Translations under genes and position numbers: made by a program
Shown here: positions 1 to 10,334 of the stretch, one piece after another
How the letters are laid out: each line of letters starts with the position of its first letter
Numbering within the stretch: position 1 is the first letter of the stretch
Assembly: GCA_963580285.1 (NCBI GenBank)
Contig: OY757026.1
Span: 43,827,431 to 43,891,430 of the forward strand
Source: Lucinisca nassula
Taxonomy: Eukaryota > Mollusca > Bivalvia > Lucinida > Lucinidae
Length of the DNA stretch: 64,000 bases
Direction: 5' to 3'
Notes under the pieces: generated by a model
The model's input: the letters and a program-made list of their open reading frames with translations, nothing else
What the model was told of the DNA's origin: nothing
Databases searched by the model: none

Positions 1-1320
1 CAACCTTTACTTTTAAAGTTAAAAGTTTGTCAAACTACTCCTACAGGAGCTGTATGATCTGGCCCATATTGTTTTCAGCCATATTATTTAAAGTTAAAAG
101 GTTATCAAACTACTCCTACAGGAGCTGTCTGATCTGGTCTCATATTGATGCAGCCATGCCTTTTAAAGTTAAAAGATGATCAAACTACTCCTACAGGAGC
201 TGTCTGATATGGGTTCATATTGTTTGCAACCATTACTTTTAAAGTTAAAAGGTTTTCAAACTTCTCCTACAGGAGCTGTCTGATGTGGGCCCATATTGTT
301 TGCAGCCATGCCTTTTGAAGTTAAAATTTTATCAAATTACTCTTTAAGGAGCTGTCTGATCTGGGCCCATTTTGTTTGCAACCATGCCTTTTAAAGTTAA
401 AATGTTATCAAACTACTCCTACAGGAGCTGTCTGATCTGGGCCCATATTGCATTCAACCATGCATTTTAAAGTTTAAAGGATATCACACTACTCCCACAT
501 GAGCTGCCTTTTGAAGTTAAAATTTTATCAAACTACTCTTTAAGGAGCTGTCTGATCTGGGCCCATATTGTTTGCAATCATGCCTTTTAAAGTAAAAAGG
601 TTATCAAACTACTCCTACAGGAGCTGTCTGATCTGGGCCTATATTTGTTGCAAGCATAACTTTTAAAGTTAAAATTTAATCAAACTACTCCTACAGGAGC
701 TGTCTGATCTGGGCCCATATTGGTTGCAACCATGCCTTTAAAGTTAAAAGTTTATCAAACTACTTCTTCAGGAGCTGTCTGATCTGGGCCCATATTGTTT
801 GCAGCCATGCCTTTTATAGTTAAAAGGTTATCAAACTACTCCTAGAGGAGCTGTCTCATCTGGGCCCATATTGTTTTCAGCCATAACTTTTAAATATAAA
901 AGGTTATAAAACTTCTCCTACAGGAGCTATCTGATCTGGTCCCATATTATTTTCAACCAAGCCTTTTAAAGTTAAAAGGTTATCAAACTACTCCTACAGG
1001 AGCTGTCTGATCTTGGCCCATATTGTTTGCAACCATAACTTTTAAAGTTAAAAGGTTATCAAACTACTCCTAAAGGAGCTGTCTGATCTGAGCCCTTATT
1101 GTTTTCATTCTTGCGTTTTAAAGTTAAAAAGTTATTAAAATTATCCTATAGGAGCTGTCAAATCTGGGCCCATATTGTTTGCAACCATGCCTTTTAAACT
1201 TAAAAGGTTATCAAACTACACCTGCAGGAGCTGTCTGATCTGGGCCCATATTGTTTGCAACCATGCCTTTTAAAGTTAAAAGGTTATCAAACTACTCCTA
1301 CAGGAGCTGTCTGATCTGGG

Positions 1321-2200
1321 CCCATATTGTTTGCAACCATGACTTTTAAAGTTAAAAGGTTATCAAACTACTCCTACAGGAGCTGTCTGATCTGGGCCCA
1401 TATTGTTTGCATCCATTCCTTTTAAACATAAAAGGTTATCAAACTACTCCTACAGGAGCTGTCTGATATTGACCCATATTGTTTGCAGCCATAATTTTTA
1501 AAGTTAAAAGATTATCAAACTACTCCAACAGGAGCTGTCTGATCTTGGCCCATATTGTTTGCAACAGTAACTTTTAAAGTTAAAAGGTTATCAAACTACT
1601 CGTACAGGAGCTGTCTGATCTGGGCCCATATTGTTTTCAACCTTGCGTTTTAAAGTTAAAAGGTTCTCAAACTACTCCTACAGGAGCTGTCAGATCTGGG
1701 CCCATATTGTTTGCAACCATGCCTTTTAAAGTTAAAAGGTTCTCAAACTACTCCTACAGGAGCTGTCAGATCTGGGCCCATATTGTTTGCAACCATGACT
1801 TTTAAAGTTAAAAGGTTATCAAACTACTCCTACAGGAGCTGTCTGATCTGGGCCCATATTGTTTGCATCCATTCCTTTTAAACATAAAAGGTTATCAAAC
1901 TACTCCTACAGGAGCTGTCTGATATTGACCCATATTGTTTGCAGCCATAATTTTTAAAGTTAAAAGATTATCAAACTACTCCAACAGGAGCTGTCTGATC
2001 TTGGCCCATATTGTTTGCAACCATAACTTTTAAAGTTAAAAGGTTATCAAACTACTCCTACAGGAGCTGTCTGATCTGGGCCCATATTGTTTTCAACCTT
2101 GCGTTTTAAAGTTAAAAGGTTCTCAAACTACTCCTACAGGAGCTGTCAGATCTGGGCCCATATTGTTTGCAACCATGCCTTTTAAAGTTAAAAGGTAATC
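1321..2200 (+). repeat. Six-monomer (456 bp) tandem duplication
   Basis: Six monomers at 1321-1776 are repeated at about 1777-2200. A diagnostic variant, ATCCATTCCTTTTAAACAT, occurs at 1411 and again at 1867, exactly 456 bp (6 x 76) apart. A neighbouring TGATATTGACCC variant is repeated with the same spacing. The copies differ at only a few bases, for example around 1561 against 2017, so this is a young local amplification. Confidence 0.85.
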
Positions 2201-3182
2201 AAACTTCTCCTACAGGAGCTGTCTGATCTGGGCCCATATTGTTTGGCAGCCATGCCTTTTAAAGTTAAAAGGTTTTCAAACTACTCCTTAAGGAGCTGTC
2301 TTATGTGGGCCCATGTTGTTTGCAGCCATAACTTTTAAAGTAAAAAGGTTATCAAACTACTCCTACAGGAGCTGTCTGATCTGGGCGCATTTTGTTTTCA
2401 ACCATGCCTTTTAAAGTTAAAAGTTATCAAACTACTCGTACAGGAGCTGTCTGATCTGGGCCCATATGGTTTGCTGCCATAACTTTTTATCAAAATACTC
2501 GTACAGGAGCTGTCTGATCTGGGCCCATATTGTTTGCAGCCTTGTCTTTTAAAGTTAAGGGTTATCAAACTACTCCTACAGGGGCTGTCTGATCTGGGCA
2601 CATATTGTTTGCAGCCATAACTTTTAAAGTTAAAATGTTATCAAACTACTCCTACAGGAGCTGTCTGATCTAGGTCCATATTTTTTGCAACCATGCCTTT
2701 TAAAGTTAAAAGGTTATCCTACTTCTCCTACAGGATCTGTCTGATCTGGGCCCATATTGTCTGCAACCATAACATTTGAAGTTAAAAGACTATCAAACTA
2801 CTCCTACAGGAGCTGTCTGATCCATATTGTTTGCAGCCAATTCTTTTAAAGTTAAAAGGTTATCACACTATTCCTTCAGGAGTTGTCTGATCTGGGCCCA
2901 TATTATTTGCAACCATAACTTTTTAAGTTGAAATGTTATAAAACTACTCCTACAGGAGTTGTCTGATCTGGACCCATATTGTTTGCAGCCATAACTTTTA
3001 AAGTTAAAAGGTTATCAAAGTACTCCTACTGGAGCTGTCTGACCTGGGCCCATATTGTTTGCAGCCATAACTTTTTATCAAACTTCTCCTTCTGATCTGG
3101 GCCTATATTGTTTTCAGCTATAACTTTAAAGTTAAAAGGTTATCAAACTACTCCTACAGGAGCTGTCTGATCTGGGCCCATA

Positions 3183-3790
3183 TTGTTTGCAACCATGCCT
3201 TTTAAAGTTCAAATGTTATCAAACTACTCCTACAGGAGCTGTCTGATCTGGGCCCATATTGTTTGCAGCCATAACTTTTTATCAAACTACTCCTACAGGA
3301 GCTGTCTGAACTGGGCCAATATTGTTTGCAGCCATAACTTTTTATCAAACTACTCCTACAGGAGCTGTCTTATCTGGGCCCACATTGTTTGCAGCCTTGT
3401 CTTTTTAAGTTAAAATGTTATTAAACTACTCCTACAGGAGCTGTCTGATCTGGTCCCATTTTTTTTGCAGCCATAACTTTTAAAGTTAAAAGATTATCAA
3501 ACTACTCCTACAGGAGGTGTTTGATCGGGGCCCATATTGTTTGCAACCAAAATCTTTAAAGTTAAAAGGTTATCAAACTACTCCTACAGGAGCTGTCTGA
3601 CCTGGGCCCATATTGTTTGCAACCATGCCATTTAAAGTTCCAATATTATCAAACTACTCCTACAGGAGCTGTCTGATCTGGGCCCATATTGTTTGCAGCC
3701 ATAACTTTTTATCAAACTACTCCTACAGGAGCTGTCTGATCTGGGCCCATATTGTTTGCAGCCTTGTCTTTTAAGTTAAAATGTTATTAA
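3183..3790 (+). repeat. Stretch containing shortened 63-bp monomers
   Basis: Several monomers here read ATAACTTTTTATCAAAC in place of the usual ATAACTTTTAAAGTTAAAAGGTT...; they have lost 13 bp. The variant is at 3271, 3334 and 3701, and the 3271-3334 spacing is 63 bp. The same shortened form occurs at about 2479, 3069, 26171, 27640, 30700, 31900 and 39330. This suggests that one deletion was copied around the array. Confidence 0.8.
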
Positions 3791-4869
3791 ACTACTCCTA
3801 CAGGAGCTGTCTGATCTGGGCCCATATTATTTGCAGCCATAACATTTAAAGTTAAAAGGTTATCAAACTACTCCTACAGGAGCTGTCTGATCTTGGCCCA
3901 TATAATTTGCAACCATGCCTTTTAAAGTTAAAAGGTTATCAAACTACTCCTACAGAACCTGTCTGATCTGGGCCCATATTGTTTGCAACCAAATTTTTTA
4001 AAGTTAAAAGGTTATCAAACTACTCCTACAGGAGCTGTCTGATCTGGGCCATATTGTTTGCAGCCATGCCTTTTTAAGTTAAAAGGTTATCAAACTACTG
4101 TCTGATCTGGGCCCATATTGTTTGCAGCAATGCCTTTTACAATTAAAAGGTTATCAAACTTCTCCTACAGGAGCTGTCTGATCTGGGCCTATATTGTTTG
4201 CAACCATAACGTTTAAAGTTAAAATGTATTCAAACTACTCCTACAGAAGCTGTGTGATCTCGGCTCATATTGTTTGCAGCCATTACTTTTAAAGTTAAAA
4301 GGTTATCAAACTACTCCTACAGGAGCTGTCTGATCTGGGGCCATATTGTTTGCTGACATAACTTTTAAAGTTAAAAGGTTACCAAACTACTCCTACAGGA
4401 GCTGTCTGATCTGGGCCCATATTGTTTGCAACCATGACTTGCAAAGTTAAAAGGTTATCAAACTACTCCTACCGAAGCTGTGTGATCTCGGCTCATATTG
4501 TTTGCAGCCATTACTTTTAAAGTTAAAAGGTTATCAAACTACTCCTACAGGAGCTGTCTGATCTGGGGCCATATTGTTTGCAGACATAACTTTTAAAGTT
4601 AAAAGGTTATCAAACTACCCCTACATGAGCTGTCTGACCTGGGCCCATATTGTTTGCAGCAATACCTTTTAAAATTAAAAGGTTATCAAACTACTCCTAT
4701 AGGAGCTGTCTGATCTGGGCCCATATTGTTTGCAACCATTATTTTTAAAGTTAAAAGGTTATCAAACTGCTCCTAAAGGAGCTATCAAATCTGGGCCCAT
4801 ATTGTTTGCAGCCATAACTTTTAAAGTTAAAAGGTTATCAAACTACTCCTTCATGAGCTGTCTGATCTT

Positions 4870-4934
4870 GGCCCATATTGTTTGCAACCATGCCTTTTTG
4901 TCTGATCCTATAGGAGCTACAAACAATATGGGCC
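4870..4934. other. Forward-to-reverse orientation switch 1
   Basis: The satellite changes strand here. GGCCCATATTGTTTG at 4870-4884 is matched by its reverse complement CAAACAATATGGGCC at 4920-4934. Between them the forward monomer is cut short after CATGCCTTTTT and is followed by GTCTGATCCTATAGGAGCTA. The shared string GTCTGATCCT (4900-4909) recurs at the other forward-to-reverse switch near 47026. Confidence 0.9.
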
Positions 4935-5569
4935 CAGTTATACAGATCCTGTAGGAGTAGTTTTATAACCTTTTAACTTTAAAAGGCAAGGTTGCAAACA
5001 ATATGGGCCCAGATTAGACAGCTCCTGTAGGAATAGTGTGATAACGTTTTAACTTTAAAAGTTATGGCTGCAAACAATATGGGCCCAGCTCAGACAGCTC
5101 CTGCAGGAGTGGTTTGGTAACCTTTTATGTTTAAAAGTTATGGTTGCAAACAATATGGGCCCAGATCAGACAGCCCCTGTAGGAGTAGCTTGATAACCTT
5201 TAAACTTCAAAAGGCATGGTTGAAAACAATATGGGCCCAGATCAGACAGCTCCTGTAGGAGTAGTTTGATAACATTTTAACATTAAAAGTTATGGCTACT
5301 AACAATATGGGCCCAGATCAGACAGTTCCTGTAGGAGTAGATTGATAACCTTTTAACTTTAAAAGACAAGGCTGCAAACAATATGGGCCCAGATCAGACA
5401 GCTCCTATAGGAGTAGTTTGATAACCTTTTAACTTTAAAAGTTATGTCTGCAAACAATATGGGCCCAGATCAGACAGCTCCAGTAAGAGTAGTTTGATAA
5501 CCTTTTAACTTTAAAAGTTATGGCTTCAAACAATATGGGCCCAGATCAGACAGCTCATGTAGGAGTAGT
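4912..5569 (-). repeat. 76-bp satellite array, reverse block 1a
   Basis: About 8-9 monomers of the same satellite read on the minus strand (plus-strand marks AACAATATGGGCCCAGATCA, GTAGGAGTAGTTTGATAACC). The block is interrupted at 5570 by a non-satellite insertion and continues on the other side in the same orientation, so 4912-22342 was originally one reverse block. Confidence 0.95.
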
Positions 5570-5574
5570 TTTAT

Positions 5575-5913
5575 TTGTCTAAATCGCGACGGAAATAAGG
5601 GCGAGGATTGTGGCCACGTAAAGTCGATTTAAGCCCCCCCAGTGGAAATCTTCCACTGACCGTTCCAAGGCGGCTCTTCTGTGGCGATTTATTTATGTTG
5701 TTGTTTGTTACTTACTGTGTGTATCACTTGTGTCTTTTGGTTTTGGATGGTCATATGGCCATTTTGTGGGAAAGTAACTGTCCTTATGGCCTTCCTTTGT
5801 TTAGGTTTCCATTATGGTCTGGTTGCTTAATGTTTGTATTTCTTTCCCTTTGGTGTCTTTTATGGGTGGAGTTAGTTAATTGTATCAATTCCTGATCTTT
5901 GTTTTACTTCTAC
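5575..5913. mobile_element. Non-satellite insertion of about 339 bp, probable small dispersed element
   Basis: This is unique sequence within the window, flanked on both sides by reverse-orientation satellite. The pentamer TTTAT at 5570-5574 recurs at 5914-5918, which may be a target-site duplication. It is short and AT-rich, and the right copy is followed by one extra A, so this is uncertain. The left part is CpG-containing, with a run of seven C at 5634-5640 followed by a perfect hairpin. The right two thirds are T-rich. There is no poly(A) tail, no terminal inverted repeat and no hammerhead core. An open frame of 95 codons crosses it, but the product is only a T-rich, hydrophobic translation with no domain I recognise. 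It could be a SINE-like or other small element, or a fragment of a larger one. I do not recognise the family. Confidence 0.5.
5641..5657. other. Perfect 7-bp hairpin in the 5.6-kb insertion
   Basis: AGTGGAA at 5641-5647 is followed by the loop ATC and by TTCCACT at 5651-5657, a perfect stem directly after a run of seven C. It may be a structural part of the inserted element. No T-run follows it. Confidence 0.6.
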
Positions 5914-7020
5914 TTTATAAACCTTTTAACTTTAAAAGTTAAGGTTGCAGACAATATGGGCCCAGATCAGACAGCTCCTGTAGGGGTAGTTATATAACCT
6001 TTTAACTTTAAAAGTTATGGCTGCAAACAATATGGGCCCAGATCAGACAGCTCCTGTAGGAGTAGTTTGATAACATTTTAACTTAAAAAGATAAGGCTGA
6101 CAACAGTATGTGCCCAGATCAGACAGCTCCTGTAGGAATAGTTTGATAACCTTTTAACTTTAAAAGTTATGGCTGCAAACAATATGGGCCCAGATCAGAC
6201 AGCTCCTGTAGGAGTAGTTTGATAACCTTTTAACTTTAAAAGGTATGGCTTCAAACAATATCGGTCCAGATCGGACAGCTCCGATAGGAGTAGTTTGATA
6301 ACCTTTTAACTTTAAAAGTTAGGCTGAAAACAATATGGGCCCAGATCAGACAGCTCCCGTAGGAGTAGTTTGATAACCTTCAACTTTAAAAGTAATGGCT
6401 GCAAACAATATGGGCCCAGATCGGACAGCTCCTGTAGGAGTAGTTTCATAACCTTTTAACTTTAAAAGTTATGGTTGCAAACAATATGGGCCCATATCAG
6501 ACAGCTCCTGAAGGAGTAGTTTGATAACTTTTTAACTTTAAAAGGCATGGTTGCAAACAACATGATCCCAGATCAGACAGCTTCTGTAGGAGTAGTTTAA
6601 TAACATTTTAACTTTAAACGTTATGGCTGCAAACAATATGGGCCCAGATCAGACAGCACCTGTAGGAGTAGTTTGATAACCTCCTAACTTTAAAAGACAA
6701 CTCTGTAAACAATATGGGCCCAGATCAGACAGCTCCTGGAGGAATAGTTTGACAGCCTTTTAACTTTATAAGTTATGGCTGCAAACAATATGGGCCCATA
6801 TCAGACAGCTCCTGTAGGAGTAGTTTGATAACCTTTTAACTTTGAAAGTCATGGTGGCGAAAAATATGGGACCAGATCAGACAGCTCCTGTAGGAGTAGT
6901 TTGATAACCTTTTAACTTTAAAGTTATGGCTGCAAACAATATGGCCCCAGATCAGACAGCTCCTGTAGGACTAGTTTGATAACCTTTTAACTTTAAAAGT
7001 AATGGCTGCAAACAATATGA

Positions 7021-10000
7021 GCCGAGATCACACAGCTTCTGTAGGAGTAGTTTGAATACCTTTTAACTTTAAATGTTATGGTTGCAAACAATATGGGCCC
7101 AGATCAGACAGCTCCTGTAGGAGTAGTTTGATAACCTTTTAATTGTAAAAGGCATTGCTGCAAACAATATGGGCCCAGATCCGACAGTAGTTTGATAACC
7201 TTTTAACTTTAAAAGGCATGGCTGCAAACAATATGGGCCCAGATCAGACAGCTCCTGTAAGAGTAGTTTGATAAACTTTTAACTTTAAAACTTATGGCTG
7301 CAAACAATCTGGGCCCAGAGCAGACAGCTCCTGTAGGAGTAGTTTGATAACCTTTTAACTTTAAAAGTTATGGCTGCAATCAATATGGGCCCAGATCAGA
7401 CAGCTCCTGTAGGAGTAGATTGATAACCTTTTAGCTTTAAAAGTTAAAGCTGCAAACAATATGGGCCCAGAACAGACATCTCCTGTAGGAGTAGTTTAAT
7501 AACCTTCTAACTTTAAAAGTTATGGCTGCAAACAATATGGGCCCAGATCAGACAGCTCCTGTAGGAGTAGTTTGATAAAAAGTTATGGCTGCAAACAATA
7601 TGGGTCCAGATCAGTCAGCTCCTGTAGGAGTATTTTGATAACACATGAACTTTAAAAGGCATGGTTGCAAACAATATGGGCCCAGATCAGACAGCTCCTG
7701 TAGTAGTAGTTTGATAACCTTTAACTTTAAAAGCTATGGCTGCAAATAATATGGGCCCAGATCAGACAGCTCCTGTAGGAGAAGTTTGATAACCTTTTAA
7801 CTTTAAATGACATTGACTGAAAACAATAAGGGCCCAGATCATATAGCTTCTGTAGGAGTAGTTTTATAACCATTGAACTTTAAAAGTTATGGCTGCAAAC
7901 AATATGGGCCAAGGTCAGACAGCTCCAGTAGGAGTAGTTTGATAACCTTTTAACTTTAAAAGTTATGGTTGCAAACAATATGGGTCCAGATCAGACAGCT
8001 CCTGAAGGAGTAGTTTGTTAACCTTTTAAGTTTAAAAGGCATGGTTGCAAACAATATGGGCCCAGATCAGACAGCTCCTGTAGGAGTAGTTTGATAACCT
8101 TTTAACTTTAAAAGGCAAGGTTGCAAACAATATGGGCCAAGATCAGACTGCTCCTGTAGGGGTAGTTTTATAACCTTTTAACTTTAAAAGTTATGGCTGC
8201 AAACAATATGGGCCCAGATCTGACAGCTCCTTTAGGAGCAGTTTGATAACCTTTTAACTTTAAAAGTAATGGTTGCAAACAATATGGGCCCAGATCAGAC
8301 AGCTCCTATAGGAGTAGTTTGATAAACTTTTTATTTTAAAAGGCATGGCTGCAAACAATATGGGCCCAGGTCAGACAGCTCCTGTAGGAGTAGTATGATA
8401 ACCTTTTAACTTTGAAAGTCATGGTGGCAAACAATATGGGCCCAGATCAGACAGCTCCTGTAGGAGTAGTTTTATGACCTTTTAACTTTAAAAGTAATGG
8501 CTGCAAACAATATGAGCCAAGATCACACAGCTTCTGTAGGAGTAGTTTGAATAACTTTTAACTTTAAATGTTATGGTTGCAAACAATATGGGCCCAGATC
8601 AGACAGCTCCTGTAGGAGTAGTTTGATAACCTTTTAATTGTAAAAGGCATTGCTGCAAACAATATGGGCCCAGATCAGACAGAAGTTTGATAACCTTTTA
8701 ACTTTAAAAGGCATGGCTGCAAACAATATGGGCCCAGATCAGACAGCTCCTGTAAGAGTAGTTTGATAATCTTTTAACTTTAAAAGTTATGGCTGCAAAC
8801 AATATGGGCCCAGAGCAGACAGCTCCTGTAGGAGTAGTTTGATAACCTTTTAACTTTAAAAGTTATGGCTGCAAAAAATATGGGCCCAGATCAGACAGCT
8901 CCTGTAGGAGTAGATTGATAACCTTTTAGCTTTAAAAGTTAAAGCTGCAAACAATATGGGCCCAGAACAGACATCTCCTGTAGGAGTAGTTTGATAACCT
9001 TTTAACTTTAAAAATTATGTCTGCAAACAATAGAGGCCACGATATGACAGCTCCTGTAGGAGTAGTTTGATAACCTTTTAACTTTAATAGTTATGGTTGC
9101 AAACAATATGGGCCCAGATCAGACAGCTCCTGAAGGAGTAGTTTGTTAACCTTTTAAGTTTAAAAGGCATGGTTGCAAACAATATGGGCCCAGATCAGAC
9201 AGCTCCTGTAGGAGTAGTTTGATAACCTTTAAACTTTTAAGCGCAAGGTTGAAAACAATATTGGCCCAGATCAGACAGCTCCTGTAGGAGTAGTTTGATA
9301 ACCTTTTAACTTTAAAAGTTATGGCTGCAAACAATAAGGGCCCAGATCTGACAGCTCCTTTAGGAGCAGTTTGATAACCTTTTAACTTTAAAAGTAATGG
9401 TTGCAAACAATATGGGCCCAGATCAGACAGCTCCTATAGGAGTAGTTTGATAAACTTTTTATTTTAAAAGGCATGGCTGCAAACAATATGGGCCCAGGTC
9501 AGACAGCTCCTGTAGGAGTAGTTTGATAACCTTTTAACTTTGAAAGTCATGGTGGCAAACAATATGGGCCCAGATCAGACAGCTCCTGTAGGAGTAGTTT
9601 GATAACCTTTTAACTTTAAAAGTTATGGCTGCAAACAATATGGCCCAAGATTAGAAAGCTCCTGTAGGAGTAGTTTGATAACCTTTTAACTTTAAAAGTA
9701 ATGGCTGCAAACAATATGAGCCGAGATCACACAGCTTCGGTAGGAGTAGTTTGAATACCTTTTAACTTTAAATGTTATGGTTACAAACAATATGGGCCCA
9801 GATCAGACAGCTCCTGTAGGAGTAGTTTGATAACCTTTTAATTGTAAAAGGCATTGCTGCAAACAATATGGGCCCAGATCAGACAGAAGTTTGATAACCT
9901 TTTAACTTTAAAAGGCATGGCTGCAAACAATATGGGCCCAGATCAGACAGCTCCTGTAAGAGCAGTTTGATAAACTTTTAACTTTAAAAGTTATGGCTGC

Positions 10001-10215
10001 AAACAATATGGGCCCAGAGCAGACAGCTCCTGTAGGAGTAGTTTGATAACCTTTTAACTTTAAAAGTTATGGCTGCAAAAAATATGGGCCCAGATCAGAC
10101 AGCTCCTGTAGGAGTAGATTGATAACCTTTTAGCTTTAAAAGTTAAAGCTGCAAACAATATGGGCCCAGAACAGACATCTCCTGTAGGAGTAGTTTGATA
10201 ACCTTTTAACTTTAA
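7021..10215 (-). repeat. Sub-block present three times inside the 7.97-kb unit
   Basis: A run of about six monomers is found at 7021-7500, 8521-8995 and 9725-10200. Its first landmark is GATCACACAGCTTC (7026, 8521) or its variant at 9725. Its last is AAGTTAAAGCTGCAAAC (7441, 8936 and the equivalent near 10140). The offsets are 1495 and 1204 bp. It reappears in copy 2 of the large unit at about 15.0-15.5 and 17.46-17.97 kb, so this sub-block was amplified before the 7.97-kb duplication. Confidence 0.8.
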
Positions 10216-10334
10216 AAATTATGTCTGCAAACAATAGGGGCCACGATATGACAGCTCCTGTAGGAGTAGTTTGATAACCTTTTAACTTTAAAAGTTATGG
10301 TTGCAAACAATATGGGCCCAGATCAGACAGCTCC

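Larger units (their letters stand above)
1..4899 (+). repeat. 76-bp satellite array, forward block 1
   Basis: This block is about 64 head-to-tail monomers of a roughly 76-bp satellite. Typical marks of each monomer are TTTAAAGTTAAAAGG, TCAAACTACTCC, GGAGCTGTCTGATCTGGGCC and CATATTGTTTGC, in that order. The end of the monomer alternates between CATGCC and CATAAC, preceded by either AAC or AGC. The monomer is AT-rich and typical copies lack CpG. Copies differ by scattered substitutions and short indels. No gene is seen. The 4.1-4.9 kb part resembles the reverse complement of sequence at 7.0-8.7 kb, so this end of the block is related to the neighbouring inverted block. Confidence 0.97.

Noticed and set aside
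5608..5895. 95-codon open frame in the non-satellite insertion
   Set aside because: It is rich in Leu, Phe, Val and Cys because the DNA is T-rich, has no recognisable domain, and is contained in a 339-bp insertion with element-like edges. A membrane peptide cannot be excluded but nothing supports it.
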